DNA of 9,806 bases from NCBI GenBank assembly GCA_910587025.1, contig CAJUKR010000053.1, positions 1-9,806 of the forward strand, read 5' to 3'. A program made the position numbers and the translations under genes. Origin of the DNA: an uncultured Christensenellaceae bacterium (GTDB taxonomy: Bacteria; Bacillota; Clostridia; Christensenellales; Pumilibacteraceae). The notes beneath the pieces are model-generated. The model was not told the origin of the DNA. It saw only the letters and a list, made by a program, of their open reading frames with translations, and ran no database searches. This document shows positions 1 to 6,877 of the stretch, one piece after another. Each line of letters starts with the position of its first letter. Position 1 is the stretch's first letter.

Positions 1-44
1 ATTCCGTATGGTGACTGGAGTTCAGACGTGTGCTCTTCCGATCT
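1..44 (+). other. Illumina TruSeq adapter contamination at contig end
   Basis: Positions 11-44 read GTGACTGGAG ... TCCGATCT and match, over all 34 bases as I recall the sequence, the TruSeq read-2 adapter. Position 44 is the terminal T used in T/A ligation, so genomic sequence starts at about 45. The ten bases before the adapter fit the library design: the AT at 1-2 would be the end of the P7 GAGAT segment and 3-10 would be an 8-nt sample index, which is inference. The block is synthetic. Translated on the plus strand it gives the peptide VTGVQTCALPI, and on the minus strand RKSTRLNSSH. Both are familiar artefact peptides in protein databases. Confidence 0.97.
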
Positions 45-598
45 TGTCCGATTCCCTGACCGGCAGACAAAAGCCTAATAAAACCGGTCACGTTTTCGTA
101 ATTGTCCAGCGGCTCGCCGCTCCCCATAAGAACAACGTTCCCGATCCGAGCATCAGCGTCGGACATACGCAGATAAGCATTCGCGCAGATCACTTCGGAC
201 AGCATTTCGCCCGCCGTAAGATTTCTCAGAAGTCCGTCGATACCCGACGCGCAAAACGCACATCCCATACGGCAACCGACCTGGGTCGAAACGCATAACG
301 TCTTGCCGTACTTGTATTTCATCAATACGCCTTCGATCAGATTGCCGTCGCAAAGCCGAAACAGAAACTTGACCGTACCGTCCCCGGACACCGAAGCTTT
401 GACGATACGCGCGCCGAGTGCAGTATACTCCTCCGACAACCGCGCACGAAGTTCTTTTGGAAGATTAGTCATTCCGTCGAAATCCGTTCCACAGTTCAGC
501 CATTTGTATATCTGCCCGATACGATATTTTTCTATGTTCAGCGGCATAAGTTCAGCGGCAAGTTCAGATTCCGAATAATCGACGAGAAGCTTTTTCAT
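45..598 (-). CDS. rlmN: 23S rRNA (adenine-C2)-methyltransferase RlmN, 3' end missing
   Basis: A radical-SAM enzyme that methylates C2 of A2503 in 23S rRNA and, in many bacteria, A37 of some tRNAs. About 184 genuine codons are present of an expected 340-350. The N-terminal helical accessory domain covers roughly residues 1-75. The radical-SAM cluster motif CRMGCAFC supplies C109, C113 and C116, which bind the 4Fe-4S cluster. It sits in the family signature LCVSTQVGCRMGCAFCAS, followed by RNLTAGEML and VLMGSGEPLDNY (the usual form is GMGEP). The second half of the barrel and the C-terminal methyl-carrying cysteine are missing because the adapter interrupts the contig. The frame stays open through the adapter to the window edge, so automatic callers would add about 15 false residues. 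The ATG at 598-596 overlaps the rsmB stop (ATGA) and has a strong GAGGAG site at 605-610, six nt upstream. Confidence 0.95.
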
Positions 599-1875
599 TT
601 TAATCTCCTCAACTTTGCGATAAAGAATCCGTCGCATCCGTCTGTATCCGGGAATAGTCTGATCATGTCTCCCGCATTATTCCCGAACGGATAATCGCAA
701 TTCACGATCTCGAAATTTTCGTGTTCCGCCGAAAAGCGATTCACTATATCTTCGTTTTCGCACACATACATCGAACAAGTTGAATACGCGATTTCTCCAC
801 CGACTTTTACGTACCTCGCCGCAGTGGACAATATCTTGTATTGAAGTTCGGTCAGAGCGGAAACATCCTCTTCCGATTTGAATAATACGACATCGGGTGA
901 AACCACCGCAAGCCCGCTGCCCGAGCACGGCACGTCGCATATAACAAGTCCGTACTTCGATTCCCACTCTTTACGAAACTTCGTCGCATCGTTTTCGACA
1001 ATAACCAAGTTCGCGTTCATACGAGCGGCATAAGACCTTATAAGTCCCACCCTGTGCGGATGAACATCGCATGCGGTAATATGCGCGAGAGGCAAAAGCT
1101 CCTGCAGATACACCGACTTTCCGCCCGGAGCGGCGCACATATCCAGGACATCGATTTCTCCAAACAATCCCTTAGCATATATATTGACCGCATGACAAGA
1201 CGCAAGCGATTGCGCAGTAAATTCATCGGATTTAAGCCCAGAAAGCATACTATGTGTGGCATAATATCCGTAATTTGACCGCAAAATTTCAGATCCTATA
1301 TTGATTTTATCGAGTTTTCTCGCAAACGCTTCCTTATCGAGTTTTCTCGAATTATTACGGACATGAGTAAGGCGACAAGGCTCCGACTTGAATATCGAAA
1401 CGGTTTTGTCGATCCCGAAGTCCTCGATAAAATGAGATATTACCCACTTCGGTTGACTGAAACGCAGAGACAACGATTCGGCGCTGTTGCCGCCGTCAGG
1501 GACCTCAACACCGCGCACCTTTCTGAGTACCGCATTTACAAATCCGTGAATGCCGTGCATTCTATCCTTTGCGAAAGAAACATACCGTTCCACAACGGCA
1601 TAGTCCGGCTCATTTCCGTAAAGCAATTCGTATGCGCCCATTTTTAGAAGCACCGCCACGCTTGTTTTCACATGATCGGCAAGTCTCGAAATTATATAGT
1701 CGAGCCGAACACTCTTTTCAAGCACGCCGTAAACGAGCGCAGTAATTTTTCCATGCGCTTCGCGTTTTGCGTTTGCGAGCGCGCGGTCGAGTTCTATGGA
1801 TGAATATGCGCCGTCTGCGAATATTTTTTTCAGCACGTTATATGCCGAGCGTTCCGCCGCGAAATCGTATTTCAT
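595..1875 (-). CDS. rsmB: 16S rRNA (cytosine-C5)-methyltransferase RsmB
   Basis: SAM-dependent enzyme (also called Sun) that makes m5C967 (E. coli numbering) in 16S rRNA. The 426-residue length is normal for the family. Residues 1 to about 125 form a NusB-like RNA-binding domain, and the rest is a Rossmann methyltransferase. The SAM-binding motif is DMCAAPGGKS (245-254). Motif IV is DVPCSGSG with C317, which promotes product release. Motif VI is YSTCS with C367, the expected nucleophile. The C-terminal GCDGFFIAKL is also typical. After motif IV the sequence reads LAVVSPDVV, where the family more often has a basic stretch and HPD; this is a modest divergence. The ATG overlaps the fmt stop as ATGA and has a GGGGAA site eight nt upstream inside fmt, consistent with translational coupling. 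A 16-bp direct repeat within the gene encodes RKLDK twice (residues 177-181 and 186-190). Confidence 0.96.
   Translation of the reverse strand: MKYDFAAERSAYNVLKKIFADGAYSSIELDRALANAKREAHGKITALVYGVLEKSVRLDYIISRLADHVKTSVAVLLKMGAYELLYGNEPDYAVVERYVSFAKDRMHGIHGFVNAVLRKVRGVEVPDGGNSAESLSLRFSQPKWVISHFIEDFGIDKTVSIFKSEPCRLTHVRNNSRKLDKEAFARKLDKINIGSEILRSNYGYYATHSMLSGLKSDEFTAQSLASCHAVNIYAKGLFGEIDVLDMCAAPGGKSVYLQELLPLAHITACDVHPHRVGLIRSYAARMNANLVIVENDATKFRKEWESKYGLVICDVPCSGSGLAVVSPDVVLFKSEEDVSALTELQYKILSTAARYVKVGGEIAYSTCSMYVCENEDIVNRFSAEHENFEIVNCDYPFGNNAGDMIRLFPDTDGCDGFFIAKLRRLK
1307..1349. repeat. 16-bp direct repeat pair inside rsmB
   Basis: The 16-mer TTATCGAGTTTTCTCG occurs at 1307-1322 and again at 1334-1349, with a period of 27 bp (nine codons). 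On the coding strand each copy gives RKLDK. The flanking bases do not match, so this is either the remnant of a small in-frame duplication or a chance similarity in a Lys/Arg-rich helix. No functional role is apparent. Confidence 0.6.
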
Positions 1876-2792
1876 CCGAGCACTTCCCCGACTGCTATTT
1901 TATTGCCGTTCAAAAAATCGGCGAAATTCATTCGCTTCTTTCCTTCGAACTGAAGCTCGATCAGATCTACGGCGCCGTCGCCGCATGCCACGGTAAGCCT
2001 ACTTTTATCCGCAATCAAAACTTCACCCGGCGTGCCGCTGCCGGATGCGATTTTCACTTCATGAACCTTCACTGTTTTTCCGTGAAGAAATGTATACGCG
2101 CCCGGCCAAGGCGTAACGCCGCGGAACTTATCGAAAATACTTTTCGAACCGGCTGTCCAATCAATGAGCCCGTCGCTCTTCTTAAGCATCGGAAAATACG
2201 TCGAACGGTTTTCGTCCTGCGGAATTTCGGAAGGGCATGTCCCCGCTTCCGCCATATCCAAATATTCCATCAGCGTTTCCGCTCCGAGCGCGCCGAGCTT
2301 ATCGAACAGCGATCCCGCGGTATCTTCGGGCAATATATCGATGCGCTTCGAAAGCAGTATGTTCCCCGTATCCAATCCGACTGCGGTGCGCATGACAGTA
2401 ACACCCGTTTCCGTTTCTCCGTTTATGAGCGCCCATTGTATGGGAGAGCTTCCTCTGTATTTCGGAAGCAAAGACGCATGAACGTTGATTATGCCGTAAG
2501 GCGGTATATCGATGATCTCCCTCGTCAATATCTGACCGAACGCCGCGGTAACGTATATATCGGCGTCGAGCGATCTCAGATCATCTGCGCCATCTCTGCC
2601 TATTTTTTCATACTGAAGTACGGGTATTCCACGCTCCGCGGCAAATTTTTTCACGGGAGAACAAACCGTTACACCTCTGTTGCCCGGTCTGTCCGGTTGC
2701 GTCACGACCACAACCACATCGTGCTTCGATTCCGTCAATGCTTTAAGAGAAAATAATGCGAAATCGGGTGTTCCCATGAATACTATACGCAT
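1872..2792 (-). CDS. fmt: Methionyl-tRNA formyltransferase
   Basis: Transfers a formyl group from 10-formyltetrahydrofolate to the methionine of initiator tRNA in the cytoplasm, giving fMet-tRNA for translation initiation. The 306 residues match the usual length. The N-terminal formyltransferase Rossmann domain opens with MRIVFMGTPDFA. The catalytic region reads NVHASLLPKYRGSSPIQWA, giving N103 and H105, and LDTG gives D141; these correspond to the Asn/His/Asp catalytic set of the family. The C-terminal tRNA-binding OB-like domain runs from about 205 to 306 and includes VTPWPGAYT (226-234). The start ATG lies 14 nt after the def stop and is served by an AAAGGA site at 2803-2808 that overlaps that stop. 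The gene ends in an ATGA overlap with rsmB. Pairing with def is the classic arrangement: Fmt adds the formyl group that Def later removes. Confidence 0.97.
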   Translation of the reverse strand: MRIVFMGTPDFALFSLKALTESKHDVVVVVTQPDRPGNRGVTVCSPVKKFAAERGIPVLQYEKIGRDGADDLRSLDADIYVTAAFGQILTREIIDIPPYGIINVHASLLPKYRGSSPIQWALINGETETGVTVMRTAVGLDTGNILLSKRIDILPEDTAGSLFDKLGALGAETLMEYLDMAEAGTCPSEIPQDENRSTYFPMLKKSDGLIDWTAGSKSIFDKFRGVTPWPGAYTFLHGKTVKVHEVKIASGSGTPGEVLIADKSRLTVACGDGAVDLIELQFEGKKRMNFADFLNGNKIAVGEVLG

Positions 2793-2806
2793 ATCGATTT
2801 TTTCCT

Positions 2807-3259
2807 TTATTTATCAGCCGAACGCATTTTATCTATAAAGAGTATGCCGTCAAGGTGGTCGAACTCGTGACAGCAAATATTCGCAAGAAATCCTTCCGCC
2901 TTGAGCGTAAAGCGCTTACCGTAACGGTCGTAAGCAACAACTTCGATCTTTTTAGGACGCTCGACTTCGCCCGATACGCCGGGAACGCTCAAACAGCCTT
3001 CACGGCACAACTGAGTACCCGAGCTTTTGACGATAATCGGATTGATAAATTCATAGAAATCGTAACCGTCGGGGCTTACTACGGCGACGCGCTTAAGCAC
3101 GCCGACCTGAGGTCCGGCAAGCCCGACGCCGTCGGCGTCTATCATAGTTTCGCGCATATCGTCGAGAAGTACTCCGAGCCTGTCGTCGAATTCCGTAACT
3201 TCGCGACATCTCTTGCGAAGAATGTCATTTCCGTTTGTCGCTATTATTCTTTTTGCCAT
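2807..3259 (-). CDS. def: Peptide deformylase
   Basis: Metal-dependent hydrolase that removes the N-formyl group from new proteins at the ribosome. Counted from the ATG at 3259 the protein has 150 residues, a typical short form. All three family motifs are present: GVGLAGPQ (44-51), EGCLS (87-91, metal ligand C89) and HEFDH (131-135, metal ligands H131 and H135, catalytic E132). The frame also allows a TTG start at 3283 overlapping the priA stop, which would add eight residues. I prefer the ATG because AGAGG lies five nt upstream, the protein then begins MAKRIIATNGNDILR much like other deformylases, and the TTG has no visible ribosome binding site. It lies between priA and fmt in the standard Bacillota order. 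Confidence 0.95.
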   Translation of the reverse strand: MAKRIIATNGNDILRKRCREVTEFDDRLGVLLDDMRETMIDADGVGLAGPQVGVLKRVAVVSPDGYDFYEFINPIIVKSSGTQLCREGCLSVPGVSGEVERPKKIEVVAYDRYGKRFTLKAEGFLANICCHEFDHLDGILFIDKMRSADK

Positions 3260-3264
3260 TTCTG

Positions 3265-3269
3265 CCTCT
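3265..3269 (-). promoter_or_regulatory. Shine-Dalgarno site fixing the def start
   Basis: AGAGG on the minus strand, five nt before the ATG at 3259-3257. It supports that ATG over the in-frame TTG at 3283-3281, whose upstream sequence AAACTTTC shows no ribosome binding site. Confidence 0.7.
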
Positions 3270-3279
3270 ATTTGAATTT

Positions 3280-5487
3280 TCAAGAAAGTTTTATCGGATT
3301 CACTTCCGCATAAGACGTGATTTTCGGAACGCGGTATCTTTCGACGACATCAAATATCTTATCGATTATTTCATCCGATCCGACGGCAAGTCGCACCAGG
3401 ATCTGCATACGATACTCATCCATGATTTTCTTTACCGGCGCACGCATGTACGCGAGATAAATAAATTTATCCGAATAAATCTCTTTAAGTTCCGAAATTC
3501 CGCCGTAAATATTTTTCAGTACGCCGGCCGCTATGCCGTCGTCGCTTCCGCTGACGAGGATCCGAACGATCGTAGCGAACGGAGGATATTTCGTGACTTC
3601 GCGCAAATTGATCTCTTTATCGAAAAAGCCTTTATAGTCGCCTTTCCGCACATAGTCATAGACATAATGATGCGGCGCGTAAGTCTGAAGAACAACTTTT
3701 CCCGACTGCGACGCGCGTCCCGCGCGCCCCGCGACCTGCGTGGTAAGCTGAAACGTCCGCTCCACACTGCGATAATCCGCCATATGCAAACTCATATCGG
3801 CATCGAGTATCCCTACGAGAGTAACATCGGGAAAGTCGTGACCTTTGGCTATCATTTGAGTACCGACAAGGATCTGCGCCTCTTTCGCGCCGAATTTCCC
3901 GAGAATCTCGGCGTGCGCGCCCTTAGTCCTCGTACTGTCGTTATCCATCCTGAGTACACCCACGCCCGGATACAATTCCTCGAGCAGTCGCACGACTTTT
4001 TCGGTACCGATATAACCTTCTTTCATCACGGCAAAACCGCATTGAGGACACACGTCCGGAACGGTGTACATATTACCGCAATAGTGGCACTTCAGTCGCT
4101 TTTCTTCGCGATGATATACAAGCGATACGTCGCACCTGTCGCATTTTGCGACAAACCCACACGATCGGCACATCATAAACGACGCGTATCCGCGGCGATT
4201 CAGAAACAGCATAGCCTGATTGCCGTGTCCGACGACATTGTCAAGTTCACGCACAAGCGCGGACGAAAAAATGCTGTTATTGCCCGCCGCTATTTCGCGG
4301 CACATATTGACGATCTCGATTTCGGGCAAAGGACGCTTATTGACGCGACCCGTAAGTTCGAGAAGTTCATACTTCCCCGACTTCGCCGAATAATACGTTT
4401 CGATCGAAGGCGTAGCGCTGCCGAGTACAAGATCAGCGCCGTTGTATTTTATCCGCCACCCGGCGACATCGGCAGTAGAATACCTTGGAGTACGATCTGA
4501 TATGTAACTCGAATCATGTTCTTCGTCTATGATTATTATACCGAGATTTTCCAGCGGAGCGAACACCGCGCTACGCGCGCCGAGGACGACTTTCGCCTCG
4601 CCGGACAGACATTTTCTCCACTCGTCGAATTTTTCGCCCTGTCCGAGCGCGCTGTGAAGAATGGCGACTTTTTCCCCGAAACGGTTTCTGAAACTACGCA
4701 GTACCTGCGGCGTAAGCGATATTTCCGGGACGAGCATAATAGCGGTTTTGCCGTTTGCGAGCACGCGCTCGATACAATTCATATACACTTCGGTTTTGCC
4801 GCTTCCCGTCACTCCGTGAAGTACGAATGTTCTTCCCGAAGCCGAAGATATGCTGTCTACGGCATGTTCTTGTTCCGCGGTCAGTTTTACGCGCGGAACA
4901 TTTTCCGGCTTTACGTCCGCATACGGCAACCGTATTTGTTCGACATCTCGAACAGTCACGATCCCTCGCGCCGACAAGTTGCGAAGCGCGCTCGCCGACA
5001 TCGATTTCGTAAGTTCGCCGACAAGTTCGCCGTCGGGCTTTTCGGTCAAAAGATATTCGAACAGTTCATGCTGTGCCAATGCCGAAGGCTTGATAAACTC
5101 GTTCGGATCGCGGCCGCGATATTCTTCGGACAAACAAGCGTATTGTCGTTTGAGCTCTTTAACGCGTCCGCCGCGCATTGCCGCGGGAATAAACAGACGC
5201 AGTATATCGACTTTCATAAGATGCATTTTCGCGGACATATAGTCCATGAGCGAAAACATCTCGTCGGTGATTATTCTCCGCTTATCGAGTACGGATATGA
5301 TCGATTTGATCTTCTCTGCGGGAACGTCTGTATTTTGTTTTATACCGATGACAAAACCTTCCACAGTCATCCGACCGAAAGGCACGGTAACTCTCACGCC
5401 CCGCTCTATGTCAAATCCGTCCGCGTTATAATCGAAAATACGATCGACTTCGGATGCGGCAATATCTACGATAACCTCGGCGTACAC
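3280..5487 (-). CDS. priA: Primosomal protein PriA (replication restart helicase)
   Basis: A superfamily 2 3'-to-5' DNA helicase that recognises stalled forks and D-loops and starts reloading of the replicative helicase. It has 735 residues from the GTG at 5487, a usual length. Numbered from there: an N-terminal 3'-OH binding domain with AEVIVDI and VTVPFGR (to about 100), a winged-helix region, Walker A GVTGSGKT (225-232), DEEH (321-324), GSATPS (356-361), and eight cysteines in four CxxC pairs (440/443, 449/452, 467/470, 480/483) forming the two zinc sites. QMIAKGHDFPDVTLVG and QVAGRAGR (584-591) mark the second helicase lobe, followed by the C-terminal domain. All catalytic elements are intact. 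A TTG at 5493 overlapping the coaBC stop is an alternative start, but the GGTGA site would touch it directly, while it lies six nt from the GTG. The gene uses no TTA or CTA leucine codon and only one TCA serine codon. Confidence 0.96.
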   Translation of the reverse strand: MYAEVIVDIAASEVDRIFDYNADGFDIERGVRVTVPFGRMTVEGFVIGIKQNTDVPAEKIKSIISVLDKRRIITDEMFSLMDYMSAKMHLMKVDILRLFIPAAMRGGRVKELKRQYACLSEEYRGRDPNEFIKPSALAQHELFEYLLTEKPDGELVGELTKSMSASALRNLSARGIVTVRDVEQIRLPYADVKPENVPRVKLTAEQEHAVDSISSASGRTFVLHGVTGSGKTEVYMNCIERVLANGKTAIMLVPEISLTPQVLRSFRNRFGEKVAILHSALGQGEKFDEWRKCLSGEAKVVLGARSAVFAPLENLGIIIIDEEHDSSYISDRTPRYSTADVAGWRIKYNGADLVLGSATPSIETYYSAKSGKYELLELTGRVNKRPLPEIEIVNMCREIAAGNNSIFSSALVRELDNVVGHGNQAMLFLNRRGYASFMMCRSCGFVAKCDRCDVSLVYHREEKRLKCHYCGNMYTVPDVCPQCGFAVMKEGYIGTEKVVRLLEELYPGVGVLRMDNDSTRTKGAHAEILGKFGAKEAQILVGTQMIAKGHDFPDVTLVGILDADMSLHMADYRSVERTFQLTTQVAGRAGRASQSGKVVLQTYAPHHYVYDYVRKGDYKGFFDKEINLREVTKYPPFATIVRILVSGSDDGIAAGVLKNIYGGISELKEIYSDKFIYLAYMRAPVKKIMDEYRMQILVRLAVGSDEIIDKIFDVVERYRVPKITSYAEVNPIKLS

Positions 5488-5489
5488 GA

Positions 5490-6677
5490 TCAATCACCGC
5501 AAATTTTATCGAGAATCCTGTCGGCAAGTTCGCGCTTTGTCATCACAGGCAGAATTTCCGACCCTTTTGAGTCGATCAAAGTAGCCGCATTCGTATCGAC
5601 ATCGAATCCCGCGTCCGAACGCGTAACATCGTTTGCAACAACAAGATCGGCGTTCTTTTTTTTCAGCTTTGCAACGGCGTTGCTTTCGGTATTTTCGGTT
5701 TCCGCGGCAAAAACAACCAGTTTTTTATCCCCTTTGACCTTACCTACGGCCGCTGCAATGTCTTCCGTTTTTTCGAGTTCGATCACGGGCACGCGATCCG
5801 ATTTGATTTTCGCTCCGGCAACGATCTTGGGACGAAAGTCGCAAGGCGCGGCCGCTTTGATTATTATGTCCGCGCGGAAAACGTTTGCCATCACCGCGTC
5901 ATACATATCTTTCGTGGTAACGACGTCTATACGCTCGAAACGCTTGTCCGAAGCGTCCGCGGTGACTTTTCCGCAGACAAGTATCACTTCGGCGCCGCGG
6001 TCAGCCGCCGCAGTCGCGATCGCCACACCCATTTTACCGCTCGAACGATTGCCGATAAATCTTACGGGATCGAGAGGTTCGATCGTACCACCCGCGGTAA
6101 CAAGCACAGTTTTTCCGGCAAAATCGCATTTCGGGAAAAGCAGACTTATTATCTCATCTTCTATTTTCGAAGGCGAAGCGAGCCTTCCAGCTCCTTTGTC
6201 CCCGCACGCCAACATTCCGCTTTCGGGTTCGGTGAAAAACACGCCGCGATTTCTGAGCATTTTCTCGTTCGCACGATAAGCTTCCGAATTAAGCATATTC
6301 GTATTCATTGCCGGCGCGATCAGGATCGGGCAAACGCATGCCATGACCGTGGTAGACAAGAAATCGTCCGCGATACCGTTTGCCAGTTTTGCCGCAAAAT
6401 CTGCGGTGCAAGGCGCGATCACACAGACGTCCGCTTTTTTCGCAAGCGAAACATGCTCGACCTCCCACTCGCGGTTCGGGTCGAACATATCCACAACGAC
6501 TCTGTTTGCGCTCAGAGTTTCGAATGTAATAGGAGAAACGAACTTCGTAGCGTTTTCGGTCATAGCCACGCAAACTTCCGCGCCCTGTTTCCTGAGCGAC
6601 GAAACGAGTTCGCACACTTTATAGACGGCTATTCCGCCCGTAACTCCGACAAGAATACATTTGCCTTTAAGATTCAT
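5490..6677 (-). CDS. coaBC: Bifunctional phosphopantothenoylcysteine decarboxylase / phosphopantothenate-cysteine ligase
   Basis: Catalyses two consecutive steps of coenzyme A synthesis. The CoaB half joins cysteine to 4'-phosphopantothenate using CTP, and the FMN-dependent CoaC half decarboxylates the product. The protein has 395 residues, normal for the fusion. The CoaC domain (1 to about 185) has GVTGGIAVYK, H75 in EHVSLAK, PAMNTNM (122-128) and C158 in GMLACGDKGAGR, matching the known active-site His, Asn and Cys. The CoaB domain (about 188-395) has VTAGGTIEPLDPVRFIGNRSSGKMG with N210, the AAPCDFRPK segment, K290 in KIK, and NDVTRSDAGFDVDTN. The ATG at 6677 shares its first base with the rpoZ stop (TGATG), with GAGGA just upstream. 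The frame is open upstream to 6833, but that extension lies wholly within rpoZ and does not resemble CoaBC. Confidence 0.96.
   Translation of the reverse strand: MNLKGKCILVGVTGGIAVYKVCELVSSLRKQGAEVCVAMTENATKFVSPITFETLSANRVVVDMFDPNREWEVEHVSLAKKADVCVIAPCTADFAAKLANGIADDFLSTTVMACVCPILIAPAMNTNMLNSEAYRANEKMLRNRGVFFTEPESGMLACGDKGAGRLASPSKIEDEIISLLFPKCDFAGKTVLVTAGGTIEPLDPVRFIGNRSSGKMGVAIATAAADRGAEVILVCGKVTADASDKRFERIDVVTTKDMYDAVMANVFRADIIIKAAAPCDFRPKIVAGAKIKSDRVPVIELEKTEDIAAAVGKVKGDKKLVVFAAETENTESNAVAKLKKKNADLVVANDVTRSDAGFDVDTNAATLIDSKGSEILPVMTKRELADRILDKICGD
5494..5498 (-). promoter_or_regulatory. Shine-Dalgarno-like site deciding the priA start
   Basis: GGTGA on the minus strand lies at the extreme end of coaBC. 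It is six nt before the GTG at 5487-5485 and directly adjacent to the TTG at 5493-5491, so spacing favours GTG. The match to the consensus is only moderate, so the choice of start is an inference. Confidence 0.5.
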
Positions 6678-6877
6678 CAATCCTCGTAAACCGGCTCCAC
6701 ATTCCCTTCGTATACTTCTTTTGCCGCATACGATATGGGATTCGTTCCGTCGGGAATGGCGTTTTCTTCGCCGATTTTCTGCTGAAGCTCGCGTCCGCGC
6801 TTTGTCACAAGGCAGACAAGAGCATATTTGCATCCGATTTGTTCGACAAGTTTGTCGATAGGCGGTTCGATTAACAT
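6677..6877 (-). CDS. rpoZ: DNA-directed RNA polymerase subunit omega
   Basis: The small subunit that binds the beta-prime C-terminal region and helps assemble and stabilise RNA polymerase. It has 66 residues, within the usual 60-90 range. The N-terminal pattern MLIEPPIDKLVEQIGCKYALVCLVTKRGREL fits the omega signature (a short start, then P-x-ID-L, then KYALV, then a basic KR-x-REL segment). The ATG at 6877 overlaps the 3' end of gmk by 7 nt and has a strong AAGGAG site nine nt upstream, inside gmk. Two TGA triplets in a row end the gene (6679-6677 and 6676-6674), and the second overlaps the first codons of coaBC out of frame. Position between gmk and coaBC is the standard Bacillota arrangement and strengthens a call that is weaker on such a short protein. 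Confidence 0.93.
   Translation of the reverse strand: MLIEPPIDKLVEQIGCKYALVCLVTKRGRELQQKIGEENAIPDGTNPISYAAKEVYEGNVEPVYED

Noticed and set aside
153..353. A 66-codon minus-strand frame inside rlmN
   Set aside because: It is out of frame with rlmN, whose conserved cysteine motif lies across the same bases. No support for a second product.
1..598. A genuine frameshift or pseudogene in rlmN
   Set aside because: The gene is intact up to the adapter and then interrupted by synthetic sequence. This is an assembly boundary, not decay.
1767..2756. A 329-codon plus-strand open frame antisense to fmt and the start of rsmB
   Set aside because: It lies across two well-supported genes and the product looks like reversed fmt sequence, with arginine-rich, motif-free content.
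3235..4500. A 421-codon plus-strand open frame antisense to priA and the start of def
   Set aside because: It is in exact codon register with priA, so it is a by-product of priA codon choice. Its composition is not protein-like and it shows no credible ribosome binding site.
4516..6279. A 587-codon open frame on the plus strand, antisense to the starts of priA and coaBC
   Set aside because: Both minus-strand genes have full catalytic motifs over the same bases. The translated antisense product is rich in Arg, His and Phe and shows no recognisable domain. It is open because the sense genes avoid codons whose complements are stops.
6678..6833. A 52-residue upstream extension of the coaBC frame
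   Set aside because: The stretch lies wholly within rpoZ in another frame and reads as a Cys/Arg-rich sequence unlike CoaBC. The ATG at 6677 gives the normal family start and the TGATG junction.
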